DNA from: an uncultured Desulfovibrio sp.
GTDB lineage: Bacteria > Desulfobacterota > Desulfovibrionia > Desulfovibrionales > Desulfovibrionaceae
Direction: 5' to 3'
Length of the DNA: 34,361 nucleotides
NCBI GenBank assembly: GCA_900546145.1
Contig: URBN01000021.1
Location: 1-34,361 of the forward strand
How positions within the stretch are numbered: position 1 is the stretch's first letter; every line of letters begins with the position of its first letter. The notes beneath the pieces are model-generated. The model was not told the origin of the DNA and did not search any database. It saw only the letters and a list, made by a program, of their open reading frames with translations. This document shows, piece by piece, positions 7,626-17,229 of this stretch. The position numbers and the translations under genes were made by a program.

Positions 7626-10600
7626 ATGTCCTGGGACAGTTTTTTTGCCTCACTCGACAGTTTCTGTCAGGACGCGGCTGACTTTGCCGGCACATCGCCG
7701 CGCTCGGTCTGCCGTCTCCTCACGGCCGACTCAGACGGCATTCTGGTTGCTGACAACAGTTCTATGGTGTCGCTCATCGGGATAGGCGGGAGCCTGCGCC
7801 TCATTGGGGAGGAGGAGTTTGAGAAGGCGGCCTCAGCCCTCGCCGGCGTCCTGAAGACTCCGCTCTCCAGGCGCTGCCATGCCGTGCAGATGGTTTTTTC
7901 CTGCGATCCCGGAGCGGCGGAGGAGCATATCTCCGCCGCCATGAAGCCCGTGCGTGAATCCGCGGGCCTTCTCGGCCTGAACCTCGGCCGCGTGCTCGAC
8001 GAGTGGGGAAAAACGCTGGCTTCCTACTGCACAGTCGAGAAAATCTGCCTTGCCGTCTGGACAAAACCCTCTGTCATGACCGGCGCTGAACTGCGCCGCG
8101 CGAGGCGCCAGGCCGGAAAAGAGTCCTTCCCTCCCGCGCGCCTTTCCGGCGCGCAGGGCTCACGCGTGGTTCTCGAACGCATGCGCAGCGTGCACTGGGC
8201 GCTCGTGCGCGGCATCGCGGAAACTTTCAGGCAGATTTCTTTCCGCGCTGAAATTCTGGACAGCCATGCCGCTGTGCGCTTCATCCGCGCCATGAACGTG
8301 CCCCGCCTCACGGCTCCGGACTGGCGCCCGCTTCTCCCCGGGGATCCCTTTCCCTTTCTCGCTCCGGTTCCGGGCACGGCCGGAAACGATTTTTCCCCTG
8401 CGCTTCTTCCCTCTCTCGCCCGCCAGATCTGGCCCTGCGGCGTGACCGTGCTCGGGGGGCGTTTCCTCCTCGCCGGTGACAGGATCTATGCGCCCTTCGT
8501 GATGAGCCTGCCGCCTCAGACCATGCGCCCCTTCAACGCCCTTTTCCGCTCGCTCCTCGCGGAAAGCCTGCCCTGGCGGGCTTCTGTCCTCCTTACCGGC
8601 GATGGCCTTTCCGGCCAGTCCCTGCGGCTCACCGCCGCTTCAATCCTCTCTTTTCTCTCGGCTTCCAATCGCATGTACAGGAAGTCCATGCGGGATCTGC
8701 AGGCCCTTGCCCAGAACGGGGAGCCCTCGGTCCTCTTCCAGATGTGCTTTGTCACGTGGATCGACAGGCTGTCTTTTCCGCCGGGAGAGGAAGGGCTTTC
8801 CCGCGCACTCTCCGCCCTCAGCCGGCGCCAGGCCAGGCTCATGACTGCCGTGCAGTCCTGGGGCTCTTCGGACACGTCCGCCTTCACGGGCGATACGCTC
8901 TCCCTCTACGCTGCCACGCTTCCCGCCATGTCCTGCTCCTCTCCCGCCCCGAAGGCCTGCGCGCCGCTCGACGACGCCGTGCGCCTCCTTCCCTTCGCGC
9001 GTCCCTGCTCCCCCTGGAAGAACTGCGACCTTCCGCTGCGCACTTCGGACGGCCGCTTCATGCCCCTGGCGCTTCTCTCCCCGGCCATGGCCTCCTGGAA
9101 CGAAATCTGCTTCGCCGGCATGGGCGCAGGCAAGTCGTTCTTTCTCAATACGCTGAATTTCTTCTTCCTCCTGCGCCCGGGGCAGGCAAAGCTTCCCTGG
9201 CTCACCGTTATCGATATCGGCATGAGCTCCTCCGGCGTCATCAGCCTCATCCGCGCTGCCCTTCCTCCTGAAAAACGCGGGCTTGCCGTGTTCGCCCGCC
9301 TGCGCAATACCAGCGAAGCCGCAGTCAACGTCTTTGACACGCCCCTCGGCTGTCCGTATCCCCTCCCGAACCACGCGGATTTCCTCGTCAATCTCCTGTC
9401 CCTCCTGTGCACGCCGCTCAATGAGACAGCTCCCGGTGACGGCGTCGCCGATTTGCTCAGGGAGGCCATGGACGCCGCCTACCGCAGGCTCTCTCCCGAC
9501 GGGGACGCTCCCCGCCGCTTCGACCCGTTCTGCGATCCCGATGTCACCGGCAGGCTCACGGATCGCGGCCTGACGCCGGAAGCCGGCGCTTCCTGGTGGG
9601 AGATCGTCGAGGCGCTCTTCCGGGCAGGAGAGACAGATGCCGCAGTCAGGGCCCAGCGCTACGCCGTGCCCCTCCTGAGCGATATCATGGCCGAAATCAA
9701 CAACCCGCTCGTGCGGGACCGCTTTCAGGGCATACTCGTCTCCCAGAGCTCCGAAAGCGTTCCCGACGCCTGCGTGCGCAGGCTCACCTCGGCCATCAGG
9801 GAGTATCCCATCCTCGCCAGCCCGTCCCGCTTTTCTCTGGGACCCGCCCGCGTCGTGAGCCTTGACCTCGCTGAGGTGACGCCCAGGGGAGGTCCGGCGG
9901 CGGAGCGGCAGTCCGGCATCATGTATATGCTCGCCCGTTTCGTCGGCGCGGCCCGCTTCTTTAATACCGTGGCCGATCTCGGACGCATTCCTCCCCTTTA
10001 CCGCCCCTATCACAGGCCCATCTTCGAAGAAATGGCCGCCGCGCCGAAGCGCCTCTGCTACGACGAGCTGCACCGCGCTTCCTGCGCTGATCTCAATAAT
10101 CCCCTTTCCCGCCAGATCATCAGCGACCTCACCACAGCCTCGAGGGAGTCGCGCAAGCAGAATCTTTCCATCGGCCTCTACAGTCAGAGCCTCGACGACT
10201 TTCCCTCCGTTCTCGTGGATCTCGCCACGAGCGTGTACGCCCTCGGCGCTGGCAATGCCCGGGAAGCCGGGGAAATCGCTGAGCGCTTCGGGTTCAGCAG
10301 GGCGGCAGGGGAGGCCCTCCGGCGCATCACCAGGCCCACCAGCGCGGGCGCGGAGTTCGTGGCCCTCTTCAGGACTGTGGACGGCGAGTCCGTGCAGTAT
10401 CTTACGAACACGGCCGGGGCCTACGCCAAATGGGCCTTCTCCACGACGGCGGAGGATATGCGCGTCCGAAACCGTCTCTACGATGAACTCGGCTGCGAGA
10501 AGGCGCTCGGGCTTCTGCGCGAACGGTATCCGGAGGGCACGGTCAGGGATGAAATCGAACGGCGCAGGCAGAAGATAGCCGCCGCCGGAGGAGCGGAGTC

Positions 10601-10673
10601 CGCAGACATCGCGGGCGCCATCATTGAGGAACTGCTCGCTGAAAGCGGGCGTAAGGATAGGAAAACAAAGTGA
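7626..10673 (+). CDS. dotO: DotO/IcmB (IncI TraU) secretion ATPase
   Basis: DotO is the VirB4-class cytoplasmic ATPase that forms the base of the type IVB machine with DotB. The ATG at 7626 is preferred: AGGGAGGA lies 3 bases upstream, and the resulting 1015 residues match the approximately 1009 of Legionella IcmB. A GTG at 7509 that overlaps the dotI stop would add 39 residues. A Walker A-like loop GMGAGKS is at about residues 498-504, with Ala rather than Gly in the first position of the strict GxxxxGKS pattern. A Walker B-like LCYDELH follows near residue 810, then SRESRKQNLSIGLYSQS (helicase-like motif). The N-terminal half carries the family's VirB4-like domain. It is the last gene of the cluster and is followed at once by a strong hairpin. 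Confidence 0.93.
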   Translation: MSWDSFFASLDSFCQDAADFAGTSPRSVCRLLTADSDGILVADNSSMVSLIGIGGSLRLIGEEEFEKAASALAGVLKTPLSRRCHAVQMVFSCDPGAAEEHISAAMKPVRESAGLLGLNLGRVLDEWGKTLASYCTVEKICLAVWTKPSVMTGAELRRARRQAGKESFPPARLSGAQGSRVVLERMRSVHWALVRGIAETFRQISFRAEILDSHAAVRFIRAMNVPRLTAPDWRPLLPGDPFPFLAPVPGTAGNDFSPALLPSLARQIWPCGVTVLGGRFLLAGDRIYAPFVMSLPPQTMRPFNALFRSLLAESLPWRASVLLTGDGLSGQSLRLTAASILSFLSASNRMYRKSMRDLQALAQNGEPSVLFQMCFVTWIDRLSFPPGEEGLSRALSALSRRQARLMTAVQSWGSSDTSAFTGDTLSLYAATLPAMSCSSPAPKACAPLDDAVRLLPFARPCSPWKNCDLPLRTSDGRFMPLALLSPAMASWNEICFAGMGAGKSFFLNTLNFFFLLRPGQAKLPWLTVIDIGMSSSGVISLIRAALPPEKRGLAVFARLRNTSEAAVNVFDTPLGCPYPLPNHADFLVNLLSLLCTPLNETAPGDGVADLLREAMDAAYRRLSPDGDAPRRFDPFCDPDVTGRLTDRGLTPEAGASWWEIVEALFRAGETDAAVRAQRYAVPLLSDIMAEINNPLVRDRFQGILVSQSSESVPDACVRRLTSAIREYPILASPSRFSLGPARVVSLDLAEVTPRGGPAAERQSGIMYMLARFVGAARFFNTVADLGRIPPLYRPYHRPIFEEMAAAPKRLCYDELHRASCADLNNPLSRQIISDLTTASRESRKQNLSIGLYSQSLDDFPSVLVDLATSVYALGAGNAREAGEIAERFGFSRAAGEALRRITRPTSAGAEFVALFRTVDGESVQYLTNTAGAYAKWAFSTTAEDMRVRNRLYDELGCEKALGLLRERYPEGTVRDEIERRRQKIAAAGGAESADIAGAIIEELLAESGRKDRKTK

Positions 10674-10674
10674 G

Positions 10675-10701
10675 GATTCCCCGGGCTGAGCCCGGGGAAT
10701 C
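10675..10701 (+). terminator. Perfect hairpin directly after dotO
   Basis: A 12-bp arm GATTCCCCGGGC is followed by the loop TGA and its exact reverse complement, beginning one base after the dotO stop codon. The stem is very GC-rich. No T-run follows, so it is not a canonical intrinsic terminator. It may stabilise the transcript 3' end or act as a terminator together with Rho. It marks the end of the conjugation operon, and the convergent defence operon ends about 180 bases further on. Confidence 0.55.
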
Positions 10702-10879
10702 AGGGATAGAATCAGGGGAGGTCCGGGAGTTTCGCCCCCACAGTACAGGAATTTTTTTGCGTGTTTCTGTTCAGCCGTTCCGCCGTCCGGTCCCTGGAAA
10801 GAAGGACGAGGCCGGAGCCGGCTCCTGTTCTTTCTGCCTGGCCCGGAATGGTATTTTGCATCTGCCGCCGGCATCAGTC

Positions 10880-13351
10880 CTAACTGTCTTCGTCCATAAT
10901 GGGAACGATGTTCGGGTCACCTTCATAGTCGATGTAGCCTAAAATACCCTGAAGATAATCATGTGAAATCTTTAAATTTTTCTTCGCTGCAGGGGACAGC
11001 GGGGGATATGCCCTGTAATCCAGCGTGCTGCGTATTTCCTGAATATAGGCTTCCAGCCTTTCACGGAAATGCATTACGCGTGCCTTTTGGTCGTTTTTTC
11101 CCAGAAAGTCCATATGCCCATTCTTGAGCCGGTATTTAAGGAGCACAAAAATGAGCGAGGCCGCGTTTCTGAATTTTATTTTTTTATCTTCACGCTGCTC
11201 TTCCATTATGTCGATCGCTATTTTCAGGAGGCCATAAGCTGTATTGTCGTTCAGGGCTTCCCATGCCTGCGGACGGTAGTTCAGGATACGGAAAGAGGCC
11301 AGCAGAGCGTACGCATAATGCAGATCTAGGGAGAAGATATAATTGAACAGCAGCTGGTATTCTTCCTTTGTCTGGAAGCATCTTCCGGCAGCCTCTATGT
11401 AGTATTTGGAAATTTTCGTTCCGGAATTTTCAATGATGGCGAGAACGATTTGTTTCCTGAAGATTTCCGGCGTACGCCCCCACAGAAAAGAAGCGTGCCA
11501 TATGAGTCTGACATCCGGAATGTCTGCGTGCCTGCCAATTAAAACCAGACGATCCGTCACCTGGCTTATCAGATCTTTAAATTGAGGAAGGGTATCTCCG
11601 TTCTCATCGATTATTTTGTTCTTACTGGAGGGCATAAGCCATTTTGTGCGGATGGCATTGAACGAGTCCTCCACTGCGCTCATGGAGCAGACACTATTCA
11701 GAAATTTCCTGCAGTAAACCCTGACCCAGTACTCATCGGGGAATGTTGGCGCCTCGGCAAGCGCTATATGCCCCTCGTCAGGACAGAACAGGTGTTCCTG
11801 GGGCAGTTCGTCTTCCGTGATTTCCTCCATGCGCGAAAAATCGAACAGCAGTTCCTCTATTGAGCCGTCAAGGGTTCTGAGGCAGACCTCGGCAAGGCCG
11901 CTCGCCGGTTTCATGCGGACATGCATGGTGATGGGGACATCCTCTTTCGGCGCGTACGGAAGGGGAACTACTTCTTTTCTGTAGGTATTTTCGGTTTCCT
12001 TCTCCAGATAAACGGTCAGCGTTGCATAACGTTTCTGATAGCTGAATCCGTCCACGGTATTGGTGTATACCTGTCCTCCTCTGCACGTGTCAGCGGCCAC
12101 GAGGTCAGTCCAGAGGCGGTGTTTTCTCCTGTCCTGCGTCATGATTCTGAGCGGAGGAAGAGTATCAAGGTAAGTGGGGAGATTATCCCGGAGCCTTTCG
12201 CCATAGAGTTTCGCGCCTTCGGCTATAATATCGGAATCTGTTTTATCTGAAATCCAGATAGTGTCCGGACTGGGGAGACGGGCAACCCCGAGGGCAATGG
12301 GGTTAAGCCATGCGGGTTTGACGTAGGGCGCGAGCGGTCCGCACAGTACCACGCCACGCAGGTGACCCCCTTCCTGTCTTTTTGACATTGCCTGTTTCAG
12401 GAGTGTGGAGAAAAAACTGTCCCATACTGCACCGGAGCCGGCGTCTTTCCTTCCAATCTGTGTGGAAAGCCAGGATGACGTGTCCGCCCTGGCCAAACGT
12501 TTCGGAAGAAGATCCTGCTTCGCGTTCCATATTTTCCAGGAGCCGTCTCCGCGGCTCCAGAGGTGCCTGCATTCGGGTGGGGTGGGCCGGACGAGGGCTT
12601 CCCACACTTCGGGAAAACGCAGGACCTGCTGCCAGATTTCTCCTGGCGTATTTCCGGGGCAGCAGCTCCAGGCCCAGTCCATTCCGGTGAGTAAGGTATT
12701 TTTCATTCCCCGCGAACGTACTGGGAGCGGATATCCTGTCTCCCCGTCAGCCTGAAGGCCGAACGGCGTGAATTCAAATAGGTCCGGCCCAAGGTAGATG
12801 ACGAGCATCCAGTCACCAGAGTGAATGCGGAAGTCCGTTCCGAGCCCGTGAAGCCATTCCATGGCTGCGGCCACGGGACGCCAGAGGAGCTGAACGTCCC
12901 CGCGGCGTTCCCCGAAAGCCCTGAGGATTTCTTCCTGCCCCATTTCGTCGAGGGTATCTGGTATGGCCACTACAACGCTCTGATCTCTCCATTCCGCGCG
13001 TTTCAGAAGTCCGGCAAGGTGAGCCTCTATGGCATCGCCCGTTGAAAATCTGATGTTGTTCTGGCCCGGAGTCCAGTAGGACAGCCTGTCACCATCCACG
13101 ACAAGTTTGCTCCAGAGAAGCGCCACGGGAACCCGGCGGAGAATTGTTTTTTCTGTAACTCTGGCTTCCAGGGGCCAGTTCATTCCGGCTTCAATACGGC
13201 TTTCCGATGCATCCCGTCCGGTCTGGAAGGCCCCCCGCCACGTGCGCGGAAAAATGACTGCTGAGGGATGAAAGGCATTGATACGCAGGGATATGGTTCC
13301 CGCACACGTATCCCCCAGTCCGAAGGCTGACAGACCCAGGATATCAGGCAT
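10880..13351 (-). CDS. Hsp70-like NBD/SBD protein of a McrBC-type defence operon (CnuH-like)
   Basis: This is the last gene of the five-gene operon. The ATG at 13351 is chosen because CTGGAG lies 7 bases upstream and it overlaps the McrC-like stop in an ATGCCTGA junction; the product has 823 residues. The first third reads like a diverged actin/Hsp70 ATPase fold: VVVAIPDTLDEMGQEEIL (about 126), LLWRPVAAAMEWL (about 157, compare the Hsp70 block ending NEPTAAAL) and LVIYLGPDLFEF (about 180, in place of DLGGGT). GVVLCGPLAPYV (about 328) fits the late NBD glycine loop. A beta-rich region at about 360-500 resembles a substrate-binding domain, and the C-terminus is alpha-helical. The Asp/Gly phosphate-loop residues of true Hsp70s are altered, so ATP hydrolysis is doubtful. 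CoCoNuT type III systems, as I recall them, carry an Hsp70-like partner (CnuH). The fold call is by pattern only. Confidence 0.7.
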   Translation of the reverse strand: MPDILGLSAFGLGDTCAGTISLRINAFHPSAVIFPRTWRGAFQTGRDASESRIEAGMNWPLEARVTEKTILRRVPVALLWSKLVVDGDRLSYWTPGQNNIRFSTGDAIEAHLAGLLKRAEWRDQSVVVAIPDTLDEMGQEEILRAFGERRGDVQLLWRPVAAAMEWLHGLGTDFRIHSGDWMLVIYLGPDLFEFTPFGLQADGETGYPLPVRSRGMKNTLLTGMDWAWSCCPGNTPGEIWQQVLRFPEVWEALVRPTPPECRHLWSRGDGSWKIWNAKQDLLPKRLARADTSSWLSTQIGRKDAGSGAVWDSFFSTLLKQAMSKRQEGGHLRGVVLCGPLAPYVKPAWLNPIALGVARLPSPDTIWISDKTDSDIIAEGAKLYGERLRDNLPTYLDTLPPLRIMTQDRRKHRLWTDLVAADTCRGGQVYTNTVDGFSYQKRYATLTVYLEKETENTYRKEVVPLPYAPKEDVPITMHVRMKPASGLAEVCLRTLDGSIEELLFDFSRMEEITEDELPQEHLFCPDEGHIALAEAPTFPDEYWVRVYCRKFLNSVCSMSAVEDSFNAIRTKWLMPSSKNKIIDENGDTLPQFKDLISQVTDRLVLIGRHADIPDVRLIWHASFLWGRTPEIFRKQIVLAIIENSGTKISKYYIEAAGRCFQTKEEYQLLFNYIFSLDLHYAYALLASFRILNYRPQAWEALNDNTAYGLLKIAIDIMEEQREDKKIKFRNAASLIFVLLKYRLKNGHMDFLGKNDQKARVMHFRERLEAYIQEIRSTLDYRAYPPLSPAAKKNLKISHDYLQGILGYIDYEGDPNIVPIMDEDS

Positions 13352-15041
13352 CGTTTTTCTCCAGGAGTTTGAGAAAGAGATCGTCAAGAAGCACGGAGAG
13401 AACATCAACGTTATCCGCCCAGAGACAGGGATCAGCGGCCAGACACGCCAGATTAGTATTGACTCCGTTTATGAAATCAGGTTTATCTTCCGGGAAGACG
13501 TCAGTCATGACAAGTCCGGAAAGTCTGGCTACCGGAGACGGACTGTTGATGAATCTGTTCTGCTGTGCGAGGCCGGACTCCGCCGAGTGCTTCAGGGCGT
13601 AGAAATTCAGTTTCAGAGTGGATGCCAGGCTGTGCACAGGCCAGACGATGATGACGCACGCCAGGGCTGGCTTTTCCCGCAGATCCCGCAGGGGTTTAAT
13701 TACGAAGTACATAGAACCGCCAGTGCTGCCCAGAGACGATGCCGGGACATGATTTTTCATTTCGTCCGCGTGGACTATCTCGAGCACTGCTTTGCTGTGG
13801 GGGCCTGAGAGCAGGAACGGGCCCGGATCCGTTCCTTGCAGAATACGGTTCCCCTGTGTCTGTTCACCGAGAAAGCCGCACGCGGCACGCGCCAGAGGAG
13901 TGACCCTGACGTGAAAACCTCTGCCTTTGGCCATGGAGAAAAGGGCGGTTCCGAGGAGAAGTCTGCATATGTCAGCCCAGGTATTTCCCTGCCAGGCCCA
14001 CATCCAGTCCTCTTCGTCCTGCTTGCGGAGGAGCTTCTGGTAGAGTTCCCAGATTTTGCGGTAGCGCGCATCGTTCTGCAGCACGTAATTAGGCCGCGCC
14101 CCGCTTTCAAGCGTTCCCACATCCTCCCACATGGGGCGCTTCAGAAGGTCAGAGCATATGCTGCTGTACCGGCCGACTTCTTTCGCATAGCCTGTGTCTG
14201 TCTTTCCGGAACAGATGACGCTGATGTACTGCTGGCATTCCCGTATGCAGCGCTGGAGAAATTCTTTGAGGACCCTGTTTTCGAGAGTGTTGAATGTCTC
14301 GCGCCGGGAAAGCGCCTTCAGCCTCTGCCTGTTGGATGAAGCTTTTTCAATGGGAGTTTTCCCAGGCTGCCTGAAATACCAGTGCATGCATCCGGCATCC
14401 ATTTCTCCGGCTTTGGCCGCGGGAAGGAGCTTTCTCTCGTGGACAAGCATGCGTCTAGCGGCATGAACGAGTTCCTGTACCCGCTGTGACATTTCTTCCG
14501 CTATGGAGACAATGAGTGAACGTTTCTGGACGGAGGTGTCACCCCCGTATTCGCGTATGCAGGCAGGCATTTTTTCCCAGGGAAGAGACAGGGCCCCCTT
14601 TCTCTGTAATCCCGCTTTCTGATGACAGAAATCAAAAAAAGATCCCCATTCCAGAACCATTTTCTGTAACCAGCCTTTATCCCGGAGACTGCCCGGTACC
14701 GCACCCCGGGGCACAACGGTCACGCATTCACGTATGCCGTTATGGGAAAAGGTAAGCGTCATGGTGCTGCATGCGCCCAGCGTACGGCGGGAAGAAGCTA
14801 TGGCATGCGGCACGCGGTAGAGCTGAAAGTACCCGTTGTAGTAGGGACAGCCGATAGGGTGGAAAGGCTCATGTCGGGCATCTGTACTGATGGAGAAATC
14901 CTGTGGTACCGACAACAGAGGACTTCCGTAATACGGCAGTTCGATGGTCGCGCCGTCCGCTGTTCCGAGAGAAATGCTTTCCCTGGGACAGCCAATGACG
15001 GACCATGGCCAGTAATGAAACTGTATGGCTCTGCTGGACAT
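13344..15041 (-). CDS. McrC-family (DUF2357) protein, probable nuclease-dead (CnuC-like)
   Basis: The 565-residue partner of the upstream McrB-type GTPase lies 7 bases after that gene's stop. The centre has the DUF2357/McrC-like signature: RETFNTLENRVLKEFLQRC near residue 250, then a helical segment, then WQGNTWADICRLLLGTALFS near 355. McrC proteins normally end in a PD-(D/E)xK nuclease. Here the matching strands read KAVLEIVHADEMKNH (about 418) and GSMYFVIKPLRD (about 443), and the expected D...(D/E)xK residues are not in place, so cutting activity looks lost or strongly diverged. It probably bridges the GTPase ring and the other components. The call rests on the DUF2357 core and the McrB neighbour. 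A structural model is needed to confirm the fold of the C-terminal part. Confidence 0.72.
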   Translation of the reverse strand: MSSRAIQFHYWPWSVIGCPRESISLGTADGATIELPYYGSPLLSVPQDFSISTDARHEPFHPIGCPYYNGYFQLYRVPHAIASSRRTLGACSTMTLTFSHNGIRECVTVVPRGAVPGSLRDKGWLQKMVLEWGSFFDFCHQKAGLQRKGALSLPWEKMPACIREYGGDTSVQKRSLIVSIAEEMSQRVQELVHAARRMLVHERKLLPAAKAGEMDAGCMHWYFRQPGKTPIEKASSNRQRLKALSRRETFNTLENRVLKEFLQRCIRECQQYISVICSGKTDTGYAKEVGRYSSICSDLLKRPMWEDVGTLESGARPNYVLQNDARYRKIWELYQKLLRKQDEEDWMWAWQGNTWADICRLLLGTALFSMAKGRGFHVRVTPLARAACGFLGEQTQGNRILQGTDPGPFLLSGPHSKAVLEIVHADEMKNHVPASSLGSTGGSMYFVIKPLRDLREKPALACVIIVWPVHSLASTLKLNFYALKHSAESGLAQQNRFINSPSPVARLSGLVMTDVFPEDKPDFINGVNTNLACLAADPCLWADNVDVLSVLLDDLFLKLLEKNDA

Positions 15042-15048
15042 GGCCGGT

Positions 15049-17217
15049 TTATGACCTCGTTACACCCTGCCAGAGGAAGATGCCGGTGTCCTTTGCGTTT
15101 CCGAGCGCCAGCCGATAGGCGTCCAGAAGTTCTTCGTCGTCAACGGCGGCGATGACGCTCTCGATCTGGTCGAGACTGCTGCTTGCCGCGGGCAGGTTCA
15201 TGTCGCAGCCGCGGAGCTTGGGAAGTATCTTCTGCTCCACTTGGTCAGCGAACGCCCAGCGCATTTCCCGGCTGTTGGGACGGGCGCCCGGGTAGTTTGC
15301 CACATAGCTCAGAATGGCTTCCTCGACGCGGAACCCGAAAGCGCGTCCCAGTGCGGAAAGCGCATTGTTGAGCGTCTTTGTCCATCCGCTGCAGGCATCG
15401 GCGTACTGACGGATATCGTTCTTCTTCCAGCTCTTCCAGGCTTTTGCGGAGATGGACTGACCGCTGTCCAAACGGGCCATGCTTGGCTTTTCGTGATCTC
15501 TGCGTTCCGCTGGCTTGCCAAAGCGAAGCACATTGGCACGGTCCAGTACCTTGTCCGAGAGTGTCTGGGTGGTCTCGTCTTCGTTCATTGTGCCAACGAA
15601 GAGAATATTATCAGGCACCCACACGGAGTACGTTTTGTTTCCGGCTCCGGTGTCGAATTCTATAGAAGCCCTGCTGCGGGATTTTTGATCCCCGGGTTCC
15701 ACCGTACGGCGGAGTTCTAGTTTGGAAAGAAATTCACTGAAATAGTATTCCGGGCGTGCCAGGTTCATTTCATCAAGCAGAACCATGAGCATTCCTCTGC
15801 GGATATTGGCATCGCCGGGGGTGTTGAATAAGCCGATATACGGATCCATCCGCAGCAGGCAGCGGGCTAGTTCGGTAGCCTTGTATCGTCTTTCAAGGTA
15901 GTTGTAGAAGCCGAACAGATCCTGGGATGAATCCCAGCGGGGCTGTACGGAAAGAATGATTTGATTGATGCCCATGAATTCCGCGTATTTGACGGGCAGA
16001 AGTGTTTTGCCCGTGCCGGACACGCCGGCCAGCACCGTGAGCGGGTTGATATCCTGGCATTTGAGAGACGTGTGCAGGGCGTTGATGGTTCTCTGGGGAA
16101 ACTGCAGTCTGGCTTCCCGCAGCGCGCGTGTAAAATCCTGGAGCATATCCTGTTCACTGGCCTCATCCACAAGCGGCATGGAACGGAGAGATTCGGGAGC
16201 GCGCAGAAGATCACCGAGCGCCTCATCTTTTTCAGGCTCAAGGCCCAATGCCTGCCGTCCCATTTCATGGACCTGTTTCCTGAGTTCGGGCAGCTGGGCA
16301 TTCAGGGCTGTAAACTCGGTATTCGCTTCAGCGACCTGTTTCCGGATCGATGTGAGCTGTTGCTCGGCTTCGGCGGTCTTTTTTTCAAATTCGTTTTTCT
16401 TTTCCTCTTCCTCCTGCTGTCTTACTTTAAGCTCCTGCAGCTTCAGAGAAACGCTGTTGCACTCATTTTCAGCATCTATGCTCTGCTTTTTGAGTGCTGG
16501 AATCTGTGTATTAAGTGCTGCGAACTGAGCATCGGCCTCGGCTTTCTGCCTGAACAGAGACGCAATGTCGTCTTTCAGCTGACTGAGTTCGGACTGAGCT
16601 TCTTCCTGCTGATCAATCTCCTTTCGCAGTTCATTCAGATGTTGTTCTCTGTCCGGGATAAGTTCTTCAAGTTTTTTCAGCCGGGCCTCGCCTGTGGTGA
16701 TGGCGGTATCAATTTCGGCCTTCTTGATAAGTTCTTTTTGCAGTGCCTCGTATTCCCTGCGGACTTCTGGAAGCGAATTTTTCATGCTCAGTGCATTCTG
16801 GTATTGTTCTTCAAGTTTCTCGAGGTCGGAGCGTCGTTCTGCCATTTTGGCTTCCAGTTCTCTCCGCTCGACCTGCATGACTGTCAGTGCCTCGACGGCG
16901 TCCCTGAGTCCCTTCAGCTTATCCTGCTGGACAAGAATGGCCTGACGCAGCTCTTCCTGCTCCTCTCTCTCCCCCCGGATCTTGCGCAATTCATCTTCCT
17001 GCCCAGAGATATACTGTTCCAGCTTTTCTTTGTCGGATTTTAGCATTGTGACGGCACTGGAAAGATCCTCCGCGTCCTGGTACTGCTGAGACACTGTACT
17101 GATGCAGCGCCTGAGATAGAGCACCATGGCAAAGACGAAAAAAATGAGAACAGCCAGAGCCAGGACGGCGATAAGAGAGCCGTTTACCAGCGGTGGAATA
17201 GAAAAACTTCCATTCAT
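15049..17217 (-). CDS. Membrane-anchored coiled-coil McrB-type AAA+ GTPase (CnuB-like)
   Basis: This 722-residue protein starts at the ATG at 17217, with GGAGTCTCTGAC before it. Residues 13-35 form one membrane helix (LIAVLALAVLIFFVFAMVLY), about 45-330 are a long heptad-rich coiled coil (repeated LEELIPDREQHLNELRKE-like segments), and about 350-722 form an AAA+ domain of the McrB branch. Walker A is GVSGTGKT (398-405), Walker B is VLLDEMNLAR (about 480), and a sensor-like MNEDE sits near 542 in place of the McrB consensus MNxxD. McrB proteins use GTP to drive the McrC nuclease. The nucleotide here is inferred to be GTP from the family. Coiled-coil McrB proteins define CoCoNuT systems; an N-terminal membrane anchor would place the ring at the inner membrane. 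The McrC-like partner follows directly. Confidence 0.85.
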   Translation of the reverse strand: MNGSFSIPPLVNGSLIAVLALAVLIFFVFAMVLYLRRCISTVSQQYQDAEDLSSAVTMLKSDKEKLEQYISGQEDELRKIRGEREEQEELRQAILVQQDKLKGLRDAVEALTVMQVERRELEAKMAERRSDLEKLEEQYQNALSMKNSLPEVRREYEALQKELIKKAEIDTAITTGEARLKKLEELIPDREQHLNELRKEIDQQEEAQSELSQLKDDIASLFRQKAEADAQFAALNTQIPALKKQSIDAENECNSVSLKLQELKVRQQEEEEKKNEFEKKTAEAEQQLTSIRKQVAEANTEFTALNAQLPELRKQVHEMGRQALGLEPEKDEALGDLLRAPESLRSMPLVDEASEQDMLQDFTRALREARLQFPQRTINALHTSLKCQDINPLTVLAGVSGTGKTLLPVKYAEFMGINQIILSVQPRWDSSQDLFGFYNYLERRYKATELARCLLRMDPYIGLFNTPGDANIRRGMLMVLLDEMNLARPEYYFSEFLSKLELRRTVEPGDQKSRSRASIEFDTGAGNKTYSVWVPDNILFVGTMNEDETTQTLSDKVLDRANVLRFGKPAERRDHEKPSMARLDSGQSISAKAWKSWKKNDIRQYADACSGWTKTLNNALSALGRAFGFRVEEAILSYVANYPGARPNSREMRWAFADQVEQKILPKLRGCDMNLPAASSSLDQIESVIAAVDDEELLDAYRLALGNAKDTGIFLWQGVTRS

Positions 17218-17229
17218 GTCAGAGACTCC

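Noticed and set aside
8640..10874. 744-codon open frame on the - strand
   Set aside because: It lies opposite dotO, whose protein has clear family motifs; long antisense frames are common in GC-rich genes, and the antisense product has no recognisable domain.
10670..10942. 90-codon + strand frame after dotO
   Set aside because: Its 5' part is the hairpin and its 3' part runs antisense into the Hsp70-like gene; no ribosome binding site and no domain.
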